Source of the DNA: Dendrolimus kikuchii
Taxonomy: Eukaryota; Arthropoda; Insecta; Lepidoptera; Lasiocampidae
Assembly: GCA_019925095.2 (NCBI GenBank)
Contig: CM034394.1
Location: 27,082,272-27,146,271 of the forward strand
Length of the DNA stretch: 64,000 nt
Direction of reading: 5' to 3'
Made by a program: the position numbers and the translations under genes. Below, in pieces: positions 8,811 to 19,528 of the stretch. The notes below the pieces were generated by a model. The model had not been told where the DNA came from and made no database searches. It worked only from the letters and a program-made list of their open reading frames with translations. Numbering within the stretch: position 1 is the stretch's first letter; every line of letters begins with the position of its first letter.

Positions 8811-8842
8811 AACATATTTTATTCTTTGCTTTTTCTTCTATT

Positions 8843-9095
8843 TGCCTGGTGGTAGGGCATCTGCTCGACTGGAAGGCTACCACCCCTGGTCTAGAGTATG
8901 CCGTCATAACTTTGAGTTGTGTTCCGGCATTAGTGGTCAGGTTCCAGTTTCTCCTTTAAGACCGGTAGCACATTGGCAGCTGTGTACATACCTCTGCTAC
9001 CTTTAATATTGCTAATGTCTATAGGCGACGGTAGCCACTTTCCATCACAATCAGACCGTCAGCCTATCTGCTGTGCTTGAGCAATCTTTGTAAAA
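8843..9095 (+). mobile_element. SINE-B fragment, diverged
   Basis: From GCCTGGTGGTAGGGCAT through GGCATTAGTGGTCAGGTTCC to CATAGGCGACGGTAGCCACT, it follows the SINE-B 3' half with many substitutions and a small insertion near 8970. The 5' third is missing. Confidence 0.65.
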
Positions 9096-9161
9096 CTATA
9101 AAAGACTGCTAATAAGAAAAGTAATAAAGATAATTTATAATTAATTTTTGAATTGGAAAAA

Positions 9162-9472
9162 TGTTTTTTTTAATGCAGGAGTTCAGCAGACAGGCAGACG
9201 GCCTACTCGATGGAAAGCGGTTACCATCTACCTATGAACATTTGCAACACCAAAGGTGCTACAAATGCGCTGCTGCTTTTTTAAGTGAGTCTGGAACCTG
9301 ATCACTAATGCCGGAACACAACTCAAGGTTGTTATGGTGACATGCTCTAGATCAGGGGTTGTAGCCATCCAGTTAGGAAAATGTACACATGGCTGTGGGT
9401 TGTTAAGTCGCCTCTTACGACAGGCCGCCCCAAGGCAGGAAATTGTATTCTTTCTCCGTTCCTGCACGGATA
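9162..9472 (-). mobile_element. SINE-B, near full length
   Basis: On the plus strand it reads T-run, GCAGGAGTTCAGCAGACAGG, and ends TTCCTGCACGGAT. In sense orientation it starts ATCCGTGCAGGAACGGAG and ends TCCTGCA plus A-rich tail. AAATGT occurs on both sides (near 9160 and 9474), a plausible short target duplication. The shared 5' end among many copies argues for a SINE rather than randomly truncated LINE tails. Confidence 0.7.
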
Positions 9473-9904
9473 AATGTAACGAAGCTAGTCGACATTGTTA
9501 GAAAACTTGGACTGAAAATGAAAGAACGGTCGTAAAAGATCGAAGGGAATTGGTGTTAGGACGTGCCCCGCCTCTGATAATGAAGAGGCTTAAGTGTCGG
9601 TGGTAATAACAATGCGATGGAGCCCCCGATCGGAGACTGGCCGCTGAATGGCAGCGGCGGCAGGGTGCGCCCGACAATGTTCATATTCGACGTACAATGT
9701 ATACCACAGTATTATGACAAAAAGAAGGTGCATCACGTCGTCTAGACAGAGAAATGACGGGGGGGATCTGAATGTTCAGTGGCTTTTATTCGGATGCGCT
9801 CTGAAGAGCTATTATTGCTTCAATTCCGCATTTTTTTAATTGATGATACATGATGATACTAATGTTTTACTTTGCTCGATAGTCTTTTGCGATATTATAT
9901 ATTG
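9473..9904. other. Unassigned stretch, locally GC-rich
   Basis: The part at about 9540-9680 is richer in GC and CG than its surroundings. No ORF of substance or repeat match was found. Confidence 0.35.
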
Positions 9905-9914
9905 TTTAATTGTG

Positions 9915-10109
9915 GTGTGGTTGCTTAAATATATTTAAGAAACACAAATCGTATTTAACACCCTTAAATACAATTAGCGTCTTGCACAACGCAAAATTTG
10001 CCGCTAAATATGTTTAAAGAACTGTCAATACGTTTTGTGTAAAACGTATTTAGGCAGTTTAATATGATTAACTAATTTTATTCAAAGGCGATCGTTATGC
10101 AAGCGGCCC
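9915..10109 (-). mobile_element. Harbinger-like MITE, truncated copy
   Basis: This is the reverse complement of the MITE at 11362-11566. Its right end ATGCAAGCGGCCC abuts TTA (10110-10112), matching a TAA-type target duplication. The left terminus does not match and appears lost. The interior keeps the near-palindrome ACGTTTTGTGTAAAACGT. Confidence 0.6.
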
Positions 10110-10239
10110 TTAGTCTTATATATTTTTTTTTTACTACTGTAAACATATATTTCTATTTTTTTTTATAGCTTCAGTGTATAGACATGGCATGTTTAGAATT
10201 TCATAACATTATTAATAGATATTTGTATGTCTTTTAAGA

Positions 10240-10860
10240 CCACGGGCCATCAAAATGGCGCGGACATTTGGAGGGCTTGCGTGGGGCCATAGGAAGGCCA
10301 ACAGGTAGAGGCCCCTTGACAAATTTAATGTAAATGTGGCGTGACACTGACCGGCGATTATCCCTGTCTACACCATAAAACAATGCACCCAAGGACAGGC
10401 CCCGGCCAGTGTAGGACTATTGTGGGAAATGAGGACAAAAAAACCGGGCTATTGGGGTGAACTGCTGGTGATACTGGAGGTATGGGAATATGGGGACTAT
10501 GGCGTCTGCCCGCCGCAATGTTCAGGGAACATGGAAAAATGGGCAGACGGTGACTCGCCACTCTCTGCATGGGCCCCAAAAATGCCATAAAAGACAGGGG
10601 CAACATAGGTGTGAGTGGCTAAGGGGTGTAGAGAGGTGGGCTGCAGGTTCACCGAAGCTACTTCCGATGTTAGGCCGTTTATCACTTCCACCCCTGGAGC
10701 TTGAGTCTTAGCTCTAGCGATCTCTACTCCATGCCGGCTGGTTAAAGCAAGCACGGAGGAGGGGGGCCTTGCCTTGACCCCCGGCGGTGTCGCTACTCAC
10801 CTAAGGCTTCGCCACAAAGCCCCCTGCGGTATTAATGGATATTATTATTATTATTTTGTA
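10240..10860 (+). repeat. LINE-K 3' UTR-like fragment
   Basis: This GC-richer block ends in an ATT triplet run. Its last ~300 bp (TGCATGGGCCCCAAAAATGC to AAGCCCCCTGCGG) recur at 18297-18595. The constant 3' end with a triplet tail suggests a non-LTR retroelement 3' region. No convincing ORF was seen. Confidence 0.5.
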
Positions 10861-11361
10861 ATCCCTTGCAGGCCTGCAACTCGAATTATTATGTAGATTT
10901 TTATAATTGAGTCTGATCTAAGCTATTCGCTACACTTTTTATTTCAATCGACACAAAAAAAAAATAGATGCTTTAAGCTTTTTATCGATAACAAAAGAAT
11001 TACTTACTGCATGTTTCTTTATACTGTGGTGTTACTTACCTCCCCAGAACTCTCCACTCATTAATTGCCCCCCGCCAAAGGCAGATGGCATTCGGCAAAT
11101 TCTTTTGACGTACCCCAAGTTTATGATTAAGTAAAGAAATATTTGAGTTTAAAGTTTAATTGAAGCTCTTCACCAGAGATTGCTGTTTTATCTCTACTAC
11201 CGTTATTTACTTATCTATGTATATGAAGCAAAAACTCTGTACCCCTTTTTGCGAAAATTGCGCGGACGGAGGAGTATGAAATTTCGCACACTTATAGTTT
11301 ATATAGAGAAGGAGTGCAGAATGCTAATTTTTTTTAAAATTATGCATAAAAAATACATTAA

Positions 11362-11566
11362 GGGCCGCTTGCATAACGATCGCCTTTAAATAAAATTAGT
11401 TAATCATATTAAACTGCCTAAATACGTTTTACACAAAACGTATTGCCAGTTCTTTAAACATATTTAGCGGCATATTTTGCATTGTGCAAGACGCTAATTG
11501 TATTTAAGGATGTTAAATACGTTTTATGTTTCTTAAATCAATTTAAGCAATTTATGCAAGCGGTCC
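11362..11566 (+). mobile_element. Harbinger-like MITE with TAA target duplication
   Basis: The terminal inverted repeats are GGGCCGCTTGCATAA and TTATGCAAGCGGTCC, flanked by TAA at 11359-11361 and 11567-11569. A 3-bp TAA/TTA duplication is typical of PIF/Harbinger. The interior has the near-palindrome ACGTTTTACACAAAACGT. It is 205 bp with no ORF. Confidence 0.65.
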
Positions 11567-11603
11567 TAAATCAATAAAAAAAACATTACACACACTACAC
11601 ATT

Positions 11604-12170
11604 CCTCTTTGGTTGAGCGGGCTAAGCCTTTGCCGGCGTGCGTCACCGCAACGCAGAGGTTCCGGGTTCAATTCCTGGTATAGTAAATTTCGGAAACGTA
11701 TTTTCTCCGTTATTTACTATGGTCTGGGTGCGGGCGCGATGCGATGGCCGGGAGAAGTCAAAGGGACGTGGAGAAAGAAGCAAGGAAGGACTCACCTCGC
11801 CACCAGTCCGCCGCCACACTGCGCTCGTCCCCCGGGGGTTCACACACTCACTAGAATTATGCTTCTCCTAATTAAATGTGGTTATAACAGTTTATTTCTT
11901 TATTTAATGTTCCAACAATCTTTGATACGTAATTTTATATATAGTGCGGTGACAGCAGTGACAACCCTTTTTACGTTTCTTATTGCGAATTCTTCTCTTA
12001 AAAGTTTACTCTTTTCTTAATGGCGAGGATGGGGAGGAAGAACTTACAAGGAGGTGTTCCTCGGCGCAACCAGAGTAGACCGTTGTATATTACTCATAAC
12101 ACAAGCATAACTTGCTTAATTTGGGGATATACAATGTGTGTGTTTGTCTGCCGATTATTATTATTATTAC
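11604..12170 (+). mobile_element. SINE-J (tRNA-headed) split by a 331-bp insertion
   Basis: The first part (11604-11730) has a tRNA-like head with A-box-like TGGTTGAGCGGG and B-box-like GGTTCAATTCC. The second part (12062-12170) is the SINE tail ending in an ATT run. Other copies (14788, 59254) have the two halves contiguous. The inserted 11731-12061 is unique here. ACTACACAT/ACTACCAT at the borders may be the SINE target duplication. Confidence 0.65.
11731..12061. other. Unique 331-bp insertion inside SINE-J
   Basis: It separates the two halves of a SINE and has no match elsewhere in the window. Its first ~110 bp are GC-rich and the rest AT-rich. No terminal repeats or target duplication are evident. 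Confidence 0.45.
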
Positions 12171-12694
12171 TACCATGTATTTTACACACACACGCATATA
12201 TACTCTTCTGTTTATTGTTAAAGTCAAATGAACAGTGTCGCCTTGGCGAAATGAATGTGATTATAGAAGTTATAGTCTTTGACAACAGAACCTTAATAAT
12301 GGTCAAACTTACAATTTAAATTAATTATTATGGTCGAATTTCGAGCACGGGCGACCACTAGTTTCGATTTAATGCGTCATTACTTTTGTAACAGGAGGTC
12401 ATGAAATTGTCTCCACTGTGCAGGCATACTACAACGTGCTATTTATTATGTAAGCTTACAGCTAATTTTATATGCTACGGGTTAGCAGACTTGACGTACC
12501 TTTATTTTATTACCGATAACAAATAATTTGATGCGTTGAAATAAATAGGTAGATATACGTCGTATACCGAAATTGAGTACTAACTTTTTTTAGTAAAAAT
12601 TGAATAGTAACTAAGAATATTTTTTTTATTTATGAATGCGTAACTCTCAATAAAATATATCTGAAATAAATAAAAGGTTATATATAGATTATGT

Positions 12695-13038
12695 AGAAGA
12701 GAGTTGATCTGAAAGAGAGTGTCGGGGTGAAGATAAGGAAAGGAATGCTCCGGTGGTTCGGGCATGTGGAAACAATGCATGATGAAAGAATGACAATGCA
12801 AAAGTGGATGGATGCAGAAGTCGTGGAAGGCCACGACACAGCTTCCATGATCAAATTGATCGTGTATTAGCAGAAGGTGATGTCAAGAGCCTTAAGAACA
12901 GACGAGCGTGCATGACAAGAGCTATGAATGTCAAAGAAGCGAGTGACGTGTGTAAAAACAAGCCTAAATGAGGCTCTGATATTTGTGCCTACCCCGCAAG
13001 GGAACTGGCGTGAAGCTATGTATGTATGTATGTATGTA
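12695..13038 (+). mobile_element. LINE-A (RTE-like) 3' end
   Basis: It runs from the GL(I)KESVGVK codons through the WFGHVE, GRP.H.FHDQIDRVLAEGD and RACMTRAMNVKEAS regions to CGTGAAGCTATG and a (TATG)n tail. A deletion near 12800 and a frame-breaking change before the end make it non-functional. Confidence 0.75.
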
Positions 13039-13164
13039 GTAGACTACTGCCAGCGAAAAGTGTACTCAGACAGTAGGCAGCATTGCCACAGCTGTAGCGC
13101 GATGCTAATTCGCTGGGCCAAATATAAACCAGCCTTCATATCATGGGTTTCTTATGAATGTCTT

Positions 13165-13275
13165 AAGGGAAACGCTTTGCAGATCACAAATACGTATATA
13201 ACCTCATCCTGGGTCCATATTTGCGCCGTTTGACGTCTTCACCTGAAGCGGCGGTGTTGCCAGCCTAAGATGTTT
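13165..13275 (-). pseudogene. REL-domain scrap
   Basis: The reverse complement reads GGCAACACCGCCGCTTCAGG then GAAGACGTCAAACGGCGCAA, matching the segment of 29653-30243 that encodes [13 protein letters not shown]. About 35 codons remain. Confidence 0.5.
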
Positions 13276-13722
13276 CGGGTACAATGTGTTGCGACGAACG
13301 CAGTCCCTAATCTTCCAAGAGATGAGTGACATTCCATCCGGGCCCCAATTCTGCTATCATAGCATCAGCAGAATTGCCGACCACAGCTGTTTGGTTTAAA
13401 ATAACGAGTATGACGCCTAGCAGAATTGGAGCCCAAGTCTCTTGCCGTCGTCGTGCGCCAAATCAGTCGGTTCTAGAATGATCGGTTTTCCAACGTTCTA
13501 GAATGGCCGGTACACTCGCCCACGTATGTTCTATTTAAGTAGATAAGTGAAAAAATTCATTTTCAAAATTGTCAAAAATATTTTTTTACCTCTATACTAT
13601 ATACGAGCAAAATTTTAAAAATACAAGGTGGATAATTTACACAGAGCTTAATAAATATATACTGCGAAAGGCAATGTGACCAAAGCTCGTTAATTAGTTT
13701 TTGAGATGGGGATATTAGCAAT

Positions 13723-14072
13723 TACCAGTCAGGTGGCGTTGACGCATCACTTCATACCAGTCAGGTGGCGTTGACGCATCACCTCTTACCAGTCAGGTGG
13801 CGTTCATGCATCACCTCTTACCAGTCAGGTGGCGTTAATGCATCACCTCATACCAGTCAGGTGGCGTTCATGCATTACCTCATACCAGTCAGGTGGCGTT
13901 CATGCATTACCTCTTACTAGTCAAGTGGTGTTCATGCATCACCTCTTACCAGTCAGGTGGCGTTCATGCATCACCTCTTACCAGTCAGGTGGCGTTCATG
14001 CATTACCTCATACCAGTCAGGTGGCGTTCATGCATTACCTCTTACCAGCCAAGTGGTGTTCATACATCACCT
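13723..14072. repeat. 32-bp minisatellite, about 11 copies
   Basis: The unit TACCAGTCAGGTGGCGTT(C/G)(A/T) plus a GCATCACCTC-like end repeats every 32 bp. Variants include GACGCATCAC and CATGCATTAC. Because 32 is not a multiple of 3, the apparent ORF repeats every 32 codons, and I treat it as non-coding. The copies abut directly with no spacers, so it is not a CRISPR array. Confidence 0.85.
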
Positions 14073-14337
14073 CTCCGAAATCCTTTATTATACAAGGACT
14101 TTTCCTAAGCACTATATCTACCACACTTAGATCGATTATGCTACTACAGTATGTTGTGGCCAAAAAAAAACTGTTGAATAACCGATTGTATTCAATTTAA
14201 GTGCTATTGGAAATTATATTTAGATCACATTGATCGATGATAAGCGCGGGGCGAAAACTGACGCGACGCCGACGCTTCCATATTGGGGTGTGGTCTCAGA
14301 TATAGCGACGGCGCGAATTTTCGATTAAATGATAAAA

Positions 14338-14658
14338 CTAGGATATGTCCGCGACTTCGTACACGCTTGGCTTGAAATTCCCGCGGGATTCCCGGGACAT
14401 AGCATTTAAAAAAGAATGTAAGCTATCATTTTAGTGAAAACTGTGCCCGAGTAAGCTAATTTTACACACCCGAACAACTACAAACGGCTCCCAAAAAAAA
14501 TCCGCAGGATTTTCGGGATAAAAAGTAGTGCACATTTTAAGACTAAGAATTAGCTGTCGATCAGCGATAACCGCATCGAAATCGGCAGAGTAGTTTTTAC
14601 GTATATCCCGCACAAAATGTACAGACACGGCATGTTTAGAATTTTATAATATTATAGA
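14338..14658 (-). mobile_element. Helitron-like element Hel-P, complete
   Basis: On the minus strand it starts TCTATAATATTATAAAATTC and ends CGGACATATCCTAG. On the plus strand it lies between A (14337) and T (14659). The near-end GTACGAAGTCGCGGAC is a recurrent Helitron 3' motif. A small related piece occurs near 10176-10220. Confidence 0.65.
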
Positions 14659-14787
14659 TACGGAGAGGATTTTGTTATATTCAACGACACTAAAGTGTCG
14701 TTATTCTGTTAACACATCAAAAGATTTTGTTAGACTTTACCATAAATTTGACTTTCTGAGTGAAATCCATTCTATTCTATGAATCTT

Positions 14788-15028
14788 GGTGGTCTCTGTA
14801 GTTGAACGAGCTAAGCCTTAGCCGGCTGAGTTCACTGGAATGCAGAAACTCTGGATTCGATTCCTGGCATGGTAAATTTCGTAAAAGAACTTTCCGTTTA
14901 TTTACAATGGTCTGGATGTCTGGGATCGGCCCCAGAGTGATCCGTTGTATATTATCCATAATACAAGCGTAACTTACTAAGCTTGGGGATATACGTTGTG
15001 GGTGTTTGTCTGCCGATTAGAAAAAAAA
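14788..15028 (+). mobile_element. SINE-J, full length
   Basis: The tRNA-like head (TAGTTGAACGAGCTAAGCC, then GGATTCGATTCC) is followed by the TGGTAAATTTCGTAAAAG body and the TTGTCTGCCGATTAGAAAA tail. Polymerase III box-like motifs in the head fit a tRNA-derived SINE. Confidence 0.7.
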
Positions 15029-15110
15029 TCTAGACACGCGTCCCTCTGGTAGCGATTTGTTATATAGTCTTTAATCATTTATATTATTTATAACTTAGTT
15101 TATATTATTA

Positions 15111-15439
15111 CTAGCGGCTGCGGCCGACGTTGTCCTGCTCTGAAAAAATAAAATCTAGGACCCGATCCCAGCGCCACTTACCGGTTCCAATTGTGGATTT
15201 AAACAATCCGGGAACCCACTCAAACACACAAAAACAAAATCACCAAAATCGCTTCAGGTGATTAGGAGGATTCTAGTACTCGATCTCAGCGCCACATACC
15301 GGTTCCAACGGGGTAAAAGCTATCCTATGTCCGTCTCCTGGTTCAACGCTACCTCCCCACCAATTTTTAGTCAAATCAGTATAGCCGTTCTTGAGTTATA
15401 AATAGTGTAACTAACACGACTTTCTTTTATATATACAGA
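15111..15439 (-). mobile_element. Helitron-like element Hel-H
   Basis: On the plus strand it reads CTAGCGGCTGCGGCCGACGT at left and TTTTATATATACAGA at right. It is bordered by A (15110) and T (15440). It contains two of the ~125-bp internal units (ACCGGTTCCAA...GGAGGATTCTAG) seen in higher number at 27548-28117. Confidence 0.7.
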
Positions 15440-16788
15440 TTATATTAATTATAAATAGTTATTTAAAATTAAAATCGCCTGAATAAAAATAAAAGCTCTA
15501 CCGCCTTCATTACAAAAAAAATCTACAATATAATGAATATATAGAGGGTTCGAGTTGGTACAATTATTTTAAAATGAGAAAAAGAACAAGGCTGCTAATT
15601 GGGACCAACTGATTTCAAAAATCCTTCTTTTGCGTCTGTTTATTGGAACATCACGTGATAACTACTGAACAGATTTAAATGAAACTCGACACACAGCCAG
15701 TTTATATTTCGTGTCTACATTCAGGATACTTTTTGAGACATGTGAGATACACAAATATTTCATTGCACCCATGCCATTTTGTTGCCGCTGTTGCAATTTA
15801 CCAACAAACACGTCGTCATCGCAATGAGCGCAAAGTTTCTGTGGCACAGCTTATATGAATTATAAATATATGTTACAGCCAAAGTAATAAATCCGGATAT
15901 TATATATATTATCTAGCCATTATTTATAATGTCTACTCAATTTAGATAAAGTGATAATTGACACAGAATTAATCACATTAACTAGCAATTTTATATAATA
16001 TCTTCAAAGACTTGGATAATGTAATAAAACAAGTAGGTATAGGTAAAGATTATAAAATTATATTTCAATTTGCCTAAGAATTTAAATAACATTATCATAG
16101 ATAATAATTCTACGTTAATTAACATTGTCATAAAGTTATTTAACTTTAATTTATAAAGTAAATTTAAAGCTCACTAGCCATAAAACAAAATTTAAAAAAA
16201 ACCACAGAGATCAATAGAAGTATTTGGTATCACTCTTTAAAGACTACAATAATAAAATATTTAAAATGAACTGACATGAATTAACTGGGTCATAATTATT
16301 ATTTATTCTTACAAGCGGCATGAAGAGCGGGAGGGGTAGCAAGTCAGTTAGACCGTATTTATTACTTTGACTAACTTTGACCCGCTATTATGAATAATAT
16401 CCGGATAAAGTGATTAATTTATCACATTGTCTAGTCAATTTTGCTATTATATATAATGACCAGTCATATACACTGACACAACTACACAATACGCTACGAA
16501 AATAGTACTCTATATACAATAAGCAGGTTGACAAGAGATGGTGAGGCCTCACCGTTAGCGTCGATTCGAGAGTTGCGCTATTAAGGCCACCGGTCACCCG
16601 CGGCGGTCGTTTGTCCGGCATTATTAACAACTAAGTTGTGCTGCAGCCACGCCTGTGTGCAATCGATCACAACACCACCCCCTACTGAGACAATCGACGC
16701 GCTATATCTTGGCCCACTGAGTAGGTTTTAAACACAACTTGCATTTGGGGTCACTAATAGTCAACTATTAGTAGATTGTTACACGAGA
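15440..16788. other. AT-rich stretch, no gene found
   Basis: This is mostly AT-rich single-copy-looking DNA. GCCAAAGTAATAAATCCGG near 15879 and the reverse complement of a similar string near 16354 hint at diverged inverted repeats, but not strongly enough to call an element. No ORF has recognisable content. Confidence 0.4.
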
Positions 16789-17190
16789 GGTGAACGTGAC
16801 ATATTTAGGCACGAGATAGATGGTTGGCGCACGAGCGTAGCGAGGGCTAGTAATATAAGAAGCTTGCAATAGCAATAGAAAGATTGTTACATTAGATAGA
16901 CTAGTATATAGTATAATATTACGAATTTTGAAAGAACTGTATAAATTTAGAAGCAAAAAGAAATTTGTTATAGCATTAAGAAAAATTGTAAAAAATATTA
17001 ATTAAAAAGTATAGAACAAAAGAGGAATAAAATATAAGAAAATATGAAAGAAAATAAATCATAAAAATATACAAACTCCAAAAAAGCAAAAAGCCCGGAT
17101 AATCTCGATCGTTCATAAGGAGGAATAAAAAAATTAAAAAAAGCGTAGCGAGGGCGCTATTAGTTCGAGTGCCTAAATAGGCCTTTCACC
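16789..17190. mobile_element. MITE-like element with ~28-bp TIRs
   Basis: The left end reads GGTGAACGTGACATATTTAG. The reverse complement of the right end reads GGTGAAAGGCCTATTTAGGC. GCGTAGCGAGGGC occurs as a direct repeat just inside both ends (about 16834 and 17143). The interior is AT-rich without an ORF. A 4-bp CGAG next to each end could be a target duplication. Confidence 0.5.
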
Positions 17191-17611
17191 CGAGGTTAAC
17201 AGTCTGCTTTTCATTTCGAGTATGAGGAAAGTAAATAAAAACTGATTAATTAAACAAACAACTACTTCATAGTGTTATCTATAAGTGCTCTAATGAAATC
17301 AGGCGCTAAATCCAATTATGTAAATCTCATGAACTCATTTAACACGTCACATATGAAACGTCAAGTAAATTTCCTATTCTGTGGCATTCTATCAGCCTGT
17401 ACCTATTTTTGGACACTGAAATATTTGGCTCAAATTTATGTAAATTAAATAATTATTTAGCGAAAAATAATTTATAAGTATGAAATGTTGTTACAAAATT
17501 GTTAATATTTTTTTTATTACAATTTATGCCGCGATTTAACACTGGCTGTAAAAAGAGTTGGAGTCGCATGTATTATCTATGGTTCGCATAGTTTTTAATT
17601 TTTTTTTGACG
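17191..17611. other. Unassigned AT-rich stretch
   Basis: No ORF, tandem repeat or family match was seen. Confidence 0.4.
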
Positions 17612-17880
17612 GGAGTTTTTGGCGGGAACTGAAAGGAGACGTTGTGCTGCGCAGTTTTATTTTCTAAAAATGTGTAAAATTACTCTAAAATGAACAATAG
17701 TTGTAGGATATTGATAGTTTTTGAGTAGTAATTATGTGTTTTTGCGAGAAATGTGAACTATATAGCCAAATGTGGCGTTTCGAGATTTCACAAGAACTCC
17801 GTTGAATGGCGTCGATTATAGGCTACAATACAACGGCGCCTGGCTTAAAGGCCTAGTTGCTAAGCCTTAACATAAAAAAA
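17612..17880 (+). mobile_element. SINE-D1 retroposon
   Basis: It begins GGAGTTTTTGGCGGGAACTG exactly like the other D copies and ends with the D1 tail GGCTTAAAGGCCTAGTTGCT and an A-run. TTGAC flanks both sides, a weak target duplication. Confidence 0.68.
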
Positions 17881-18068
17881 AATTGACATCAGGGAAAATC
17901 ATTTCCCAGAGATGAAAAGTACTGTTTTCATCCCTATGATCAGACAACTCCAAGCGTACTTTCAGAATATGAGCAATGAAAACTTTATACTCTTACCAAT
18001 CATTTATCTTTTAACAGTGTTAACCGCGTATCTATACAACATTCAGCAATAACGAAATAAAAAAAGCA

Positions 18069-18073
<5 letters not shown>

Positions 18074-18125
<52 letters not shown>
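18074..18125. repeat. (TA)n microsatellite
   Basis: About 26 uninterrupted TA dinucleotides directly precede the Helitron start at 18125. Confidence 0.9.
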
Positions 18126-18127
<2 letters not shown>

Positions 18128-18297
18128 TATACTAATATATAAAGCTGAAAAGTTTGTTTGTATGAACGCGCTAATCTCGGGAACTACTGGTTTGATTTGA
18201 AAAATTCTTTCAGTGTTTGATAGCCTATTTATCGAGAAAGGCTATAGGCTATATATCATCACGCTAAGACTAAGAGCAGAGCACCAATGAAGATGGC
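18125..18297 (+). mobile_element. Helitron-like Hel-G, 5' part
   Basis: It starts TCTTATACTAATATATAAAG and carries AACGCGCTAATCTCGGGAAC and GAGAAAGGCTATAGGCTATA like the copies at 26345 and 26909. It stops where LINE-K begins and lacks a CTAG end. Confidence 0.55.
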
Positions 18298-18595
18298 AAT
18301 TCACTGCATGGGCCCCTAAAATGCCGAGATTGGCGAGGGGCAACATGGGTGTGAGTGGCTAAGGGGTGTGAAGAGATGGGCTGCAAATTCACCGAAGCTA
18401 CTTCCGACGTTATACCATTTATCACTTCTACCCCTGGAGCTTAAGTCATAGCTCTAGCGATTTCCCCTCCGTGCCGGCTAGCTAAGGCAAGCACGGAGGC
18501 GGGGGCCTTGCCTTGGCCCCCGGAGTCAGGTACGAGGTGTCACTACACACCTAAGGCTTCGCCACTAAGCCCCCCTGCGGATTATTTTATTATTA
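18297..18595 (+). repeat. LINE-K 3' UTR-like fragment, copy 2
   Basis: It matches 10560-10860 from GCATGGGCCCCTAAAATGCC to the CCCCCTGCGG plus ATT-rich tail. It directly abuts a truncated Helitron at its 5' side. Confidence 0.5.
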
Positions 18596-18752
18596 CAGAT
18601 TTACAATCCACCAATTTATGGAAAGCGGAAAAATTTACTCGGCACCGACCTCAGGATGTTGTAGAAAATATTTATTTCTTGCTTCTTATTTACTCTTAAA
18701 ATCAGTTTACTTTGCCTTATTTTTTTTTATTTTTCACATTTAAGTTACGTAT

Positions 18753-19135
18753 GGCCATCCACTAATTACGTCACACAAATTTCACGATTTTTGACCCCTC
18801 TCCCGTCACAGCTGGTCACATTCGTGAGTCTCCTCCCTCCCAAGTATGCCGGCACATATTTTGCAATTTTACATCAGGAAATTATTACATTAAAACAGCA
18901 AATGCGTAATTAGTTTTATTTCAATTTAAATTATTTTTAATAATGTAAACACTAGGCTCATAGTGACAGTTGGAAATATTTTGACAGGTGGAAGTTTTTT
19001 TTGTTAATAGTTCAAGTTTCGTGTTTTAAAGCTTAAATATATTACAACTCCCACCCCTCGTCACGTTATGTCACACTTGGTCGACCCTCTCACCCCTCAA
19101 CGTGTAACGCAATGTATTAATGGCGCCAATATGGT
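18753..19135. mobile_element. Probable MITE with diverged TIRs
   Basis: The left end reads GGCCATCCACTAATTACGTC. The reverse complement of the right end reads GGCGCCATTAATACATTGCG followed by TTACACG, a loosely matching inverted repeat. CCCCTC-rich segments lie near both ends. No target duplication is certain. Confidence 0.35.
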
Positions 19136-19213
19136 ATCCAATAACATTGAAATTTATATGAAACTATCCAGAAACTGTACTGAATGATCAAAATCAATTC
19201 AAAATCAAAATAC

Positions 19214-19528
19214 TTACAAGTAACCATACATAAAAATAACAAAAAAAAAATACACGACGTATTGAAAACCGTTTATGAAGTCAGTTATCGATAAACACAG
19301 GTATGTGAATAAACTCAATTGTGACGGACGGCCATTTTGTTTGACAATAAATCGCTCGTTAACTTTTATCCGACGTGATTCGCATAATTTTGTCACACTG
19401 GCACAGTGTTCGCAAAGCGGCAAAGAGCGTGACATAAATCTGGGATTACGTGACCTACCCCGCCACCGCCATTTTTGTTTGATCGTCCACTGGCGCACGT
19501 GACACGAGCGCTGTTCAAATGAAAGCAT
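19214..19528 (-). other. Candidate host first exon or promoter, unproven
   Basis: A 104-codon minus-strand ORF overlaps a locally GC-richer block that does not repeat in the window. It contains two AAAATGGC motifs (YY1-like), a CACGTG E-box and GGTCACGTAA. The ORF ends in ACTTGTAAGTATT, which includes a good splice-donor consensus. The protein has no recognisable domain and a hydrophobic tail that may be non-coding. I treat it as a possible transcription start region, not a confirmed gene. Confidence 0.25.

Larger units (their letters stand above)
11214..12361 (+). mobile_element. Helitron-like element Hel-M with nested insertions
   Basis: It begins TCTATGTATATGAAGC after A (11213) and ends GCGACCACTAG before T (12362). 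The 5' part runs 11214-11361, then a MITE (11362-11566), a 38-bp piece of Hel-M, a SINE-J (11604-12170) that itself holds a 331-bp insertion, then the Hel-M 3' part (12171-12361). The less interrupted copy at 49706-50035 shows how the pieces join. Confidence 0.65.

Noticed and set aside
13723..14072. CRISPR-like regular array
   Set aside because: Units abut directly with no spacers, variants are within units, and the context is eukaryotic.
13829..14200. 123-codon ORF with a repeated HHLIPVRWRSCITSYQSG motif
   Set aside because: The repetition is the 32-bp minisatellite read in frame, with no start context or domain.
15879..16382. Possible TIR pair GCCAAAGTAATAAATCCGG / GTCAAAGTAATAAATACGG
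   Set aside because: Only about 17 of 21 positions agree, in AT-rich DNA, with no target duplication or second copy.
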